DNA of 64,000 bases. Origin: Streblospio benedicti. Its lineage: Eukaryota; Annelida; Polychaeta; Spionida; Spionidae. This document shows positions 41,501 to 53,500 of the stretch, piece after piece. Numbering within the stretch: position 1 is the stretch's first letter; each line of letters begins with the position of its first letter. The translations under genes were made by a program, and so were the position numbers. Under the pieces are notes generated by a model, which was given only the letters and a program-made list of their open reading frames with translations, had not been told where the DNA came from and did no database searches. The stretch lies in contig CM032660.1 in NCBI GenBank assembly GCA_019095985.1, positions 35,918,437 to 35,982,436 on the forward strand, read 5' to 3'.

Positions 41501-44500
41501 TATGATATACCTTTGTTTACCTGTGCTAAAAGTTTCAAACATGCATCTCAAAATATAGAAAATGTAAAAATCCAACTGGACATGTTGAGAATAAAAGTTG
41601 CATGTATTTTACTATTGCATGGGAAATATTGTGAATATATTAGTCATTTTTATTAAATCTGTTTCTGCATGCAAAGCTACTGCTAAATCTAATATTATTA
41701 GGTATATAGTTGTATCAGGAGGGTGATGGTCGTTAAATATAATAATTAATATAATGTAATGAGTGAGAAAGACGTAAATAAAGCCGGAGGATAAAGCATA
41801 AATTTTAGTAATCCAAGTGTGGGATAAATGTTTATATTTTCTAAAACTTTTTTATGTGCAATACCCTTTTAATTATATGTACCTGTAGACTGCAATTTTA
41901 GATGTTTCTCATACTCTAAATTGTTAATGCTTTTAGGTGAAATGCTTATACATAAAAAAGTCATTCAACTTAGATCTCATACCGAAAAAATAATATGTAA
42001 TTTTGTTTAGATTATAATCACTGACAATTGATTTCTCTCCATATTCATTATGATGTGCCTTGTTTTTTAAAATGTTATTTAAATGTGCTTTTTAAATGTT
42101 ATGAACATAATTTACTGAATTATTTTCAAATCAAATGTCTTTAGAGGGATCATATTTACAAAGATTTTACCTTCCGATTTGATGATGATCGCAAGGCTGA
42201 GAGTGAAAAGAATATGGTAGAGAAGGTGTGATTTTTTTTTAATTTCATCCCAATTTATATGTCAGTATTTATTTTTTATGCTAATAAAGGAGCTTGGCTT
42301 TTTTTATAATTTATTCTGATCATATCATGTTACAAATCATCAACAATCAACATGTATTATATCAATCAGTTAATTATTTTTTGTGAGATTAGTTTTCCAA
42401 ATTGCTTTGGTGGTTGTGCATTGCTTTAACCTTTTTTACTTCATTAAATTATTACTGTGTCGAATCTAATGTATCATTGTGTATGCATATGCATGTCTGT
42501 TAATCTTTATCTTTGACAAAAGGAAAGAAAATCAACTCATAATGAAAAGGGTACCAGTCCAAGGTCAACTCTCCAAGGTCAAAAGCTCTTTGGAACCCAG
42601 CCATCGAATATTTTAGAGCCCAGTGTTGATTTTGAACTTGATGTAAAAGTTGATATAAACTCTGGAAGGTAATAAAATGAGTATTTTATTAAATTATTTT
42701 GAAATGTATAAAAATATTTCTAAACATCAGAAGAATTTTGGCTATGCAATATCATCACAGGGGAAAATGTATTTTTCAGCTGTATTCTTCATCCCAAAGA
42801 GCCTAAATATGATGAGAGTGTAGATTCCAAACCAAAACTTTCTCCGAAGTTGGATAGAAAAAACATGAAACCTGCCAAGAAATCTATGTCGGACTTGAAT
42901 TCAAGTAGAAGTTTTGCAATGCAAGCTGCAAATACTGACTACAGAACTGTGTTTTTTCTGCCTGGTGTCGACATCAAAATACATTATAGTTCGACCACAG
43001 ACGCTGCAGATAAAGCGACTGATACCAGTGGTTCACCAGGAGTTAGCGAATCCACTTTCACTGAAAGCAAAGCTCAAGAAACTTCACCACCAACATTTTC
43101 TTATACATTTCATAGTAAGGCGAATTGAATAAGGATTTGTTCTTTTCGGCACATGATGTTAAATATGAATGTTAATTTTTCTTTAATTTGCTGTACATGT
43201 ACCGGTAATAACTATATTTGTACACATTTCAGGCAAGAAAAGTCTAGAAAAGAAGGCCAATCTTTATGCATGGCTGACATTACAACAGCTGTCGGAAGAA
43301 ATGTTGATCAGTCCCAGCCTTCTGGACTTCCTTGATCAAGTAAAAATTTTAAATAAACCTTTCGAATATGAACATTTTCATAAGCATTGTACTCCATTTA
43401 ATATTTCTAAATGAGTCTCTTATAGGTAAAAAGTTGTGCTGAAATGTTTAATTTTTCAGGCACTAGAACCTATTCCAATCGCAACAACGTCCTCAACGTC
43501 TAAAACTTCACAGAAAAACTCTGCTCAAGCTACAAGTGACTCAATGGATCGCAGTGATACTTTGGACACGTCTGCCAGCTCATTGACTGGATCATATGGA
43601 GCAGTGATGGGCGCCTCTTTTTCAGTAAGCCGATACTGGGGTCCAAAAGTGAATTGATTGTGTCGAACTTCCAATCTTATGAGCTTTTTGTGCAGTAAAA
43701 ATCATTGACAATCACCCTTGTGCTACTACGTTCTTGCTAGCTGGTAGTTCAGGCAACCAACTCATGGCCAGAATGATCGGAGTTTGAATTGCCATTTTGT
43801 CTTGAATTCATTGTTCAGTACATCTTAAGCAAAACTTTTCAGTTTGTAGAAAACAAATTGAATAAATAATGTGTTGAATGAAAACTGATAGTGGAGTGGC
43901 TAAGTGTCAGAATCGTGTAAATGGTGATACAAGCATAAAAATTGGTACAATGACTCTCAGTGGCATACTGAAGATTTCTATCGGTAGAGTCACTTAAAAA
44001 TCCAAGAAGGCGGCCATTTTTCAAGATGGCCACCATTCTGACCTCAAATACCTAATTAAATCCAATCAAAAGTAATTTACATTCTAGTTGTAAGCGTGTT
44101 TCTGATTTAATTTTGTGTTTTTAAATATGGTGAATATGGCAAAAGTTAAGAATATTTTCGCCTCTGCAGGTGGATGTTGTGGTGTATATACGGGTTCAGG
44201 CGTCTCTCATCCGCTTCACCTGCCTGCCCAAGTCCAGAGTGGAGTGTCTGCTGCGGCTGCCGTCTCTTGATGTGGTTTTCTCAACAAAAAAAGCCGACTC
44301 CGAGCAGACGGCATTTGATGCTCAGGCTGCGTACAAAAAACGTCCGACAAACCCAACTTCCTCGCTTCCAAAAACAGGTACGGTTTGTGTTAGCTGATAG
44401 CGTAGACAGTTTTATTGTTTGTTTGTGATAGTTTGCAGACATGACAAACTTTTTTTTGTCAGAATCATTTCATTTACCTTAACATAAAAACTGCCAAACG

Positions 44501-47500
44501 CTGGCAGCAGTGGAGCTTTTGATTGGTTGAAATTGTGATGAGACCAACTTCCATGAATATTAAGAGTTATGAATCATGGGAATATACTGCCTATATATTA
44601 GAGGTGGGACCTTCGGTCGGTTTTAGCCTTCGAACCTTCGGGACACTTTACCGAACAAACCTTCAAACGTTTGTTGATAAGTAGGTGAGTAAATATTAAA
44701 CTTTAAACACCATGTTTGGAGATAACTGTTGAACAGAAAAATGGCAGACACCGTAAAACCTATCTTTGTTTGCGTCGTCGCCTTTCTAAAATGGTCACTG
44801 TAACACTGTGTAACAGCTCACCTGTGTTTCTATCACAAGGCAATCAGATCATGATTAGTTGAGGTCTTTTAAGATGCCACGCGCTGGGTAGGTACAAGTA
44901 CTGCCTTTGATGATGCCGCTACACTTCCTGTGGTCAAGTTTGCATTAGGGCACGATCATTAAATATTACATGATTGGGCAGACAAAACACTGGTGCTATG
45001 GTCACTTGACTTTGTAACTTGCCTAACTAGCGACTATTAATCATTAGGCTTAGTATTAGACGCTACGCAAGTTCTCACCTGCAATGACGAATTGGCAGTT
45101 AACTTTCGTGTTTGATCTGTGCCGACACTTGGCAACGGCCGCCCAGGCTAGGGGTTAAGTAATTCTTTGATTTGAGTTGATAATGGGGATTATGGCTATT
45201 GTTTACTGTGGACGTCTACTTGCCTGTTAAATTATCAGTTACATAACAACTGTCCACCTGTAAGGGACGGTGCAATATTTACCAGGAAGGGGGACCGGTG
45301 CATTTGGTAGGGGGACAGGTACTTTTTTCAAAGTGCAAAGTAGGGGGAACGGATGATTTTTCGTTCTTGTTGGCCATGGGACATGTACTTTTTTTCAGCT
45401 GCTGAAATCCCACCTCGACGTGAGCAAATCGGTACAAATTAATCACGCGAATATTCATGGGAGGGGACGCGGAGTTTTTTTTATGAATAGAGGTCATGGG
45501 ACATCAGGTTTTTTTTCATCACATCAGCAGGGGACAAGACCTTTTTTCAGACAAATTTTTCAATACGCACCGGTCCCCCCGCCTGTTAAATATTGCATCG
45601 TCCCTAAGCAGCCATGAGGCTGTGTAAATAACTGTATAAGTCAGTTGATTACGTAACCTTAAGGGTGCCTTGTTTCATGTTCAATGATTATCATTCGACC
45701 ACGCATGAGCGAAAATCAAATCAAATTAGCGTCAACCTGAAGGTTCGGTTGTGAAATTTACCTTCGAAGATAATGGTAGACGAGCTAAGGTTCGAAGCTT
45801 CAAAGCTTCGGCCCACCCCTACTATATATAGCCGTGAGATATGGACGACGATTGAACGCTGATTTGTTTGCTGCGCCGAACTATCTTGTGTGTGGGAATT
45901 GTGAGACCAACTTCAATGAATATTAAGGGGTTTATATCTGCGTATATAGCAGTGAGATATGACGACGATTGAACGCCCCTGACTTGTTTTCAGTGCCGAG
46001 CCACTTCTTCATCTTATTGGTTGGAATTGTGTAACCAACTTCCTTGAGTATTAAGGGTTTTGAATCTCGAATATGTACTGCATATATAGCCATAGTATAC
46101 TACGATGGTTGACTTGTTTTCAGCACCGACCCGTGTGCGTCACGCGAGCGGGCGCGGGGGCAGCTTAGGCACCGGCAGCACGTCAGCTGACCAGCCGTCC
46201 AAGGGCGGGCTTAGTGTCACCGCCTGCATGGCTGACTTCTCGCTCTACATCTTCCATCCTTACGGGGGTGGGAAGAAAACGTCGCTGACTGCGCTGGAAA
46301 GCAGCTTCCGAAAGACACAGATGGAAGGCAGGAAGGATGGGAAGGATTCGCTGAGTCTGAATGTGGAGTTTGTCAAGGTTTGTATGTTGATGACTGGGTG
46401 GTTTAGTGTAGCAGGAGACATTTGTGGGATTTTGCTTGTGAGTGTTGTTGTTTTTCAATATAAGTACATGGTTGTTTTCTTTCAAATACTGCTAGGAAAA
46501 TTCAAAACGTGAAGCCATGTTTTATATTAATCATCTTTCCACTATACAGAGTTGTTAAGTGTTCTTCATATGAATATTTCTAACAACTTTTAAAGAGGGG
46601 GAAATATAGCTATTTTGAGATGTGAGAATGGGCCTTTATCTTTTATGAGAAATGAGAATGGGGTCAATTTCCTTTGAGAATTATGAGAAATTGTGAAATC
46701 ATGAAATGAGAATGGTTAGAAAATAAGGGAGAAGCGCCCTGGATTTTTGCTGAGACTTGAGAATGGGGTAGGGTATATTCTCCCCTTAACAACCCTGAAA
46801 CTACACTTCCCCTAAATGTTCAACATTTAAGTCATAAGTCTGTGGAGTACATTATGTTGCAAAATATTTTTCCATCTAATTCCTAGGTGAACATCTCCAG
46901 AACACGGGGAACAAGCGCCATGAGATCGGCGAACATGGTGCGATTTTCAGCCGTGTGTGATATTGGGTCCGCCTCTTTCAAATACGATATGAGGAAATTG
47001 AGTGAGATCCTGGCTCTTCCTAATGCCTGGTAGGTGCTAAGTCTTTGACGTGTAAAACTTTTCGTTGCACAGTATCATGAGTCCCAGCATCGTGGGAGGA
47101 TGTGTGTGGTAAGTTTACTACAGTGGCTTGCAAACACTATACCATACACATTACTACTTTTATATGGAAGCCTTCTATATAATAGTAGTAATGTTTATGG
47201 TATGTGTTTGTAAATCATAGTAGTAAACATACCATACACCCATCCCATAATGCTGGGGCCCATGCACAGTATTACCATCTGCCCAACAATCTCCTAACAA
47301 ACTTTTTGTTTTCAAGCTTTACATGTAAAATAAATTTCTGACTGGTAATGTTTAGAGTTCTATTGAGTGACGTTTTTTACCTTGAAAATTACCAAGTCAT
47401 GCAAGTGAAGTGTGGATTTTGCGACCAAATCCCCATTATGTTACAAGATACAATGTACATAGAACCTCAAATTAAGACCACCGCTATAATAAGACCACTT

Positions 47501-50500
47501 TTTATGGTCCCAAACCTTTAATAAAGCTCCCAAAGTGAACCTCTATATAGAGACCACCTCCCTATTGAGACCTCTAACACTGGTCCCAAAGAAGGTCCTA
47601 ATAGAGAGGTTCAACTGTATGTGACTATGTGGTAGACAATTAATGGATTGAAACTTAATTACATGGTTTAGGTACAAAAAGAGTCTCGCGAGAAGGATGT
47701 TTCTGGGCGAGGAGGTGTCCGTAGTGCACAGTGAGGCCGGCATCGAGCGGGAGATTCGCTCTCAGCACCTCAACAGCGCCGTGGAACTCCTGCTGCCCAA
47801 AACCCCCAGCAAACCGTCCACGTCGTCACTGCCGTCAGTCATTCCGAAGATAAAGACGGATTTGGTGGACGACGAGAAGTCAGTGGCGTCCAACTCGAGA
47901 GCACAGTCACCAAGGTAATGAGGCATTACACAGTCATTGCCATGGTAACGAGGCATTACACCACCGTTGCCATGGTAACGAGGCATTACACCGCCATCGC
48001 CATGATAACGAGGCATTACACTGTCGTCGCCATGGTAACGAGGTATTACGCTGCTGTCAACATGGTAAAGAGGCATTACACCGCCGTCGCCAAGGTAACG
48101 AAACATTACACTGTCGCCAAGGTAACGAGGCATTACACAGTCACCAAGGTAACAAGGCATTACACGGCCGTCTAAGGTAGGGCACACTTCTGAAAATGTT
48201 TCACTTTTGCGGGGTTATGTCACTAATGTGGATCCACACTGACTTTTCTAATGCAAATACGATTTCAATATTTTGAAAATGATTATTTAAACCATATCTT
48301 GATATCTGTCAATTTTTTGGATCTCGGTTTTTTCAATGTTAACTATTGTATAACATTTATGTTCGGCCAGTCTCTTGTCCTTGTTGATCCTGGATCATCA
48401 TGCTAGAATATTATGTAACTCCTAGGTCCCTGTCACGATAAAGGCTGGATTATATCAAACGACATGGTAAGTTTACATTAGGAGGTCCACAACTTACCAC
48501 CTCTGGTATTATATAATATGTAAATAATCTCGTGTGTTGTTCCAGGGTATCCCCGTCTGTGCCCATCACTCCGTCCACGCGGATGCCCTGGCTGTCCGAC
48601 TCTACGCACCACAAATTTGAACGTCTGCCGTCAAAGCCGGCCACAGTGGACAGAGTGCCCGGTAGAGCTCTTTCTTACTGCATGAGCCTCTTGTTGAAAT
48701 TGATGTACAGTACAACCTCCAATTAAGACCACCTCTATATTGAGACCACCTCTATAATATGACCACTTTTCATGGTCCCAAACCTTCATAAAGCTATCAT
48801 AATGAACCTCTGTACAGAGACTACCTCCCTAATGAGATCACCTAACACTGGTCCAAAGGTGGTCCTAATAGAGAGGTTCTACTGTACTTGTATAAAATAT
48901 TGCTAATAATATGAATTTAATATGAATAATATACATGTATTATTTTGCATTTATCACACTGTAGCATATGTAGAGCAATGATTACATCATGTGAATGTGT
49001 TAATCTAACCCAGGCGAACGAAGAGCCATTCAAGACTGGGAGACCATGGTCCTATTTGCTGTGAACCTGTCAAAACTGGATGTTGTTGTCAACATGTCGA
49101 ATGTGATGGGCCACACAATCTGGTCGACCATGGACATAAAGTCGTCTGGCCAACTGTCCATTGACAGCACCGGATACAGGAATATGAAAATCCGTGCTGG
49201 GCTGGGAGAGTCTAAGTTGGAAGCCAGGGGAGGTCAGTTGATTGATTGAATTTGAAAGTTCTAATTTCCATATTTGGAAAAAAAGTTATCTTATTTTGAT
49301 TCATAAGAGCAGCCAAAGGATTATTGCATAATGCATAGATGTAGCTACTACAAAATAATTGAATATTATCAAAAAAGTATGTCTACCTTTGGTGTTATGC
49401 ATAACTCTAACAGATACAATGTAAATGTTGAATGCAGATAAAATATATATTATATGCAACTATCCGAAGGGCCTACACCTGTGTAAACAACACACAAACA
49501 TTTGGACCATCTTAAAATCTAAGCCATTAAATTCAAATGTTAAAACTAATATAAAGCCCAAGCCTAAATCGATAATTTTTCATTCAAATTGCCCATTATG
49601 TACATTGTACGTTTGGATTGTGCTATACGATATTTGCACCATGCATTCTGTAAAGGAAGTGGCTAGGGAGCCAACGTCGGCTGCCTAGCCACTTCCTTCT
49701 GTAAACAATGCATGTTGACCAACTGGGTGATACTGGTGTCATGCACGTGTCAGGACTACTTGGCAAATGTTCGGGATCAAGATTAGATGACAAAGAATGA
49801 AACAGAAATAGAACATACAAATGTGGTAAAGCCTAATCCGTATGAAATTTAGAAGCTGGCCAAGTATTAAAGTGTCTCTAAGCGTCTGGGAAGGTTAGCA
49901 TAAGGGTGTAAGGCGCCTCTCCATACACATGACTGTGAACGGGTGAGTTCGATTCCACAGGCTTCCAAATCTTTACTGGGTTCCCCAAAGATTTCACAAC
50001 GCCGGTAATCGTAAATTACATTAAAATAAAGCATAATCCTCTGATGCATTACCCTATAGGCATCATCAGCGGCAACATCCTGATCCAGAAGGTGAACAAC
50101 CTGATCAGCATCAGCGAGGACAAGGGCTTCGACCCGGTGCACAACGTGTGTCTGGAGCTGTACGCCGTCGAGGCGCGACTCGACTACATGGGCTCCTCCA
50201 TCATGATGGGACGCCTCAGCCAGCTCACTGGCAAGCTGTGTAAGTAGCCATGGGCTCCTCCATCATGATGAGACGCCTCAGCCAGGGGAGGTATTAGAGG
50301 GATCAATCATTGCCATATACATGTAATGTGTATATGGCTGTCACATATGACGATGGAAGGAAGGTGATGGAGGTGTAGCCTATTTAATCCGTCCCAGACC
50401 TGTATACTGACGGGAGCTGGTGTGAGCGATGGGGGACCGAGGGATATTATAGCGTAGTTGGTGAGGAAGGGAGGGAAAGGGAGGAGCATTTAATGTGTTC

Positions 50501-53500
50501 CAGATCTCATCTGTTTCAACCCGAGCAGCAGCAGGAAGGTGGTGATAGAGATGCATTAGTTCTCGACCTGTTTAGATGCGGATGGCGTAGAAAGGGTTGG
50601 GGAGAGAAGAGGGCGTGATGGCGGAAGGAAGGGTAGGAAAGGGAAGTGTGCAACATTTAATCTGCTCTGCACATGTTTACCAGGGATAGCAGTAGCTGGG
50701 GGAGGGATATCAGAGGGATCATTCATTGCCATATTCAGTACATGTAATGCGTATATGGCTGTGACATATGAAATATGACAATGGGAGGAAGGTGGAGAAG
50801 GTGTATTTAATCTGTCACAGACCTGCATACTGACGGGAGCTGCAGTGAAGGATGTGAGACAGGAGGAAGTATGGGGAGGGAGGAGCATTTAATGTTTCGA
50901 CCCGAGCAACGCCGGGTAGACAGCTTGTTACTACGATAATTTAGAAACTAAAGAACAAGTTAAAACCTATTTTCTCTGGATAATTTATTGAAAACCACCA
51001 TAGTGTTAGAGCTTTTCTTTGATCGAATTTCTACTTTATTTATAATTTTGGTGAATTGATTAATGTGCATGATTCAATAAAGCACAGAATCATATGACCA
51101 AAACTGTTGTAGGGGATGAGTGGAAAATTGACATGGCTGTGGATGATCGATTCTTTGCTGATGATGCACTAGCGACAAACAGACCAGCTCTGATCTTCGT
51201 GCATGGAGACCTCGCATGGGATAAGTGAGCTCTTGTTTGTCAATTGGAGCTAATGTAACTCGTGTAGAAATATTGTCTTTATGTCTTAATAAATTTAGAG
51301 AGATGCTAACTGAAAAATGTACTAATTTTCCTCTTATAAATACCCATTAACTCTGTGAAAGGAAGCAAGCATTTGTTTTGGTTTGTGATATGGCAGCTAA
51401 TGATCTGTATTGATTCTATACATGCAAATGAAAATAAGCATTCAAAATAATAGAAAATCTACACATTATCATACTTACTGTTCCGTCAGCCTTTTGCATA
51501 AATGACCAACTTCATCCCCACAGATTCCACCTGATGATCTCGCGGTCGACAACACCCGACCTCCTAAAGATCGTCACCAAGCTTGATGAGTTCTTCACGC
51601 AGCAGTTCACGAGCAGCAAGCGTGTGTTCTCTGTGTTCGCCGATCGCTCGTCATCGCAAGCAGTCGACATGTCCAGCAAGCTGCGTCTGAAGCGCAAAGA
51701 CTTCGGTGGAAGAGCGGCGACAAAACAGCCGGAGATCAGACACCAGAGACACTGGCAGAAGGTGAGCAAACGCTTTAATAATACAATGCACCAGTACTCT
51801 AGCCTAAAACCTGTTAAGTTCATGTCATACAGTAGAACCTCCAATTGAGACCACCTCTCTATTGAGACCACCTCGTTAATAAGACCACTTTTCACAGGTT
51901 CCAAACCATTGTAAAGCTACCAAAATAGAGACTACCTTTCTATTGAGACCACCTAACACTGGTCCCAAAGGTGGTCCTAATAGAGGTTCTACTGTATTTA
52001 AGAGATGAAAATGTAATAAAATTATTAGCAGCCTTTTGAAGTATTAAAAAATCGACAAATCAAAAGTGATTGCTTGCAGATTTCTCGTACTATTGAGTAG
52101 TGTGAAGTTATGTTATTTTCAAATCTATTTTAAGTTACATTTGCTATCTGCCTTGTATAAAGAGCGATAATGACAATCAATTTTACATTTCAACGTTTCC
52201 TGACTTGCATATTTAGTTCACGTACATCGTAGATAAAAACGTTTGCTTACTTTTAGGTTCTCAGCAACATCTCCGGATGCAAGTTTCCTATGCTAAATTT
52301 AGCACTGCCGGACAGAGGTACCATTCTGGGAGGAAGCATGAACCTTCATGGCAACAACTTGTCTCTAGCCTGCTTTAGTGGCATTAACTTCAGGTAGAAT
52401 TGTCATTTTACAAGCACTACTAGTACTGATTTTACAAACGAATCATGTTTACTCATTTAATCTGGATCAAGTGTGGATTAAATTAATAAAGCGTCAGCCC
52501 CTGCAAATTCACAACCAATGATAATATATACTATATGATGCAATATGTGAGAATTTATCATCACATTCTTCATTCTTATTGCTTTTTAATTCATAGAGGT
52601 ACAGTGATAAATGATTGACCCATAACAGCAAATACATGTTATGCAAATAACTTATGAAACAAATGAAATATACTCTAATCTACAATGAAGCTTCACTTTT
52701 TCAATGAAACAATATGTTTAGAACTGTGGTTTTCTTCAGGTCGAAATATTGGGCTTTGTTTACGATGGATCAACCATATATAAATTTTGCAACTGAAGCC
52801 ATGGATGTTGATAACAGTGGGAAAATAGGTAAGTTGATTGTTGATAATTTTGTGCATGTGCCTTTCAAATATTTGATAGTTTATAATGAATTAATGGTAT
52901 TACTATTAATACATCAGGTAGCATTTAGTATCACATAAAAACCAATTATATTTGAACCCATTAACCATAGATCCTACCTAGCAGGAGGTTGTGAACACTA
53001 TTGAGATCAGCATAGGCCAAGACCACAGTGTCACAGTGTCTTGCCATTTAATTCTAGCAGGCTTTTTGAGGCATGTAGTATGATAAAGAAATGTTAATTG
53101 ATTGTTGCAGGTACACACATCATTCAGAACCTGACGTTTGAGCTCGGAAGACACGTTCTCCGCATGGACAAAAGCATCAAGGCGATGGTGTGCAAGATCT
53201 CACGAGGGCAGCACAATCCGCAGCTGTTTACAAGTGTGGCAGACTGGTTCCATTACGCCTTTGCCACCAGTGAAATCCCTGATTTGGATACTTTTCCCAC
53301 AATTGTGCCAATGGCGAGAGAAGATGGTGAGAGGATGACTTCAACCTCCTCACGCAGGTAAGTTTTCAGATGTTTATCAATTATTGCCTGATTTTACCAG
53401 TGTTTTTGCTTTCTATGTGATATTCTGGAAAGATTGGATAACCATCTCGCAATCCAACAAACAATTATCTTATTTTTCCAATTTTTTTAATGTTTTTTGA

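Larger units (their letters stand above)
44515..46123 (+). repeat. BLTP1: Three tandem units carrying the BLTP1 w46 acceptor, unit 1 split by a hAT element
   Basis: Units of about 125 bases each begin GGTTGAAATTGTGATGAGAC or a close variant (ACCAACTTCCATGAATATTA) and end with an acceptor-like tract: TTTGTTTGCTG|CGCCGAAC near 45882, GACTTGTTTTCAG|TGCCGAGC near 45997, and the real GACTTGTTTTCAG|CACCGACC at 46123. Confidence 0.8.

Noticed and set aside
47917-48178. Regular 30-base repeats as a CRISPR array
   Set aside because: Units are directly tandem without unique spacers, in an animal intron.
47762-48187. Long ORFs on both strands (85 and 141 aa, HYT/RYHGD repeats)
   Set aside because: They are translations of the 30-base minisatellite next to the w48 donor; a repeat unit divisible by three stays open by construction.
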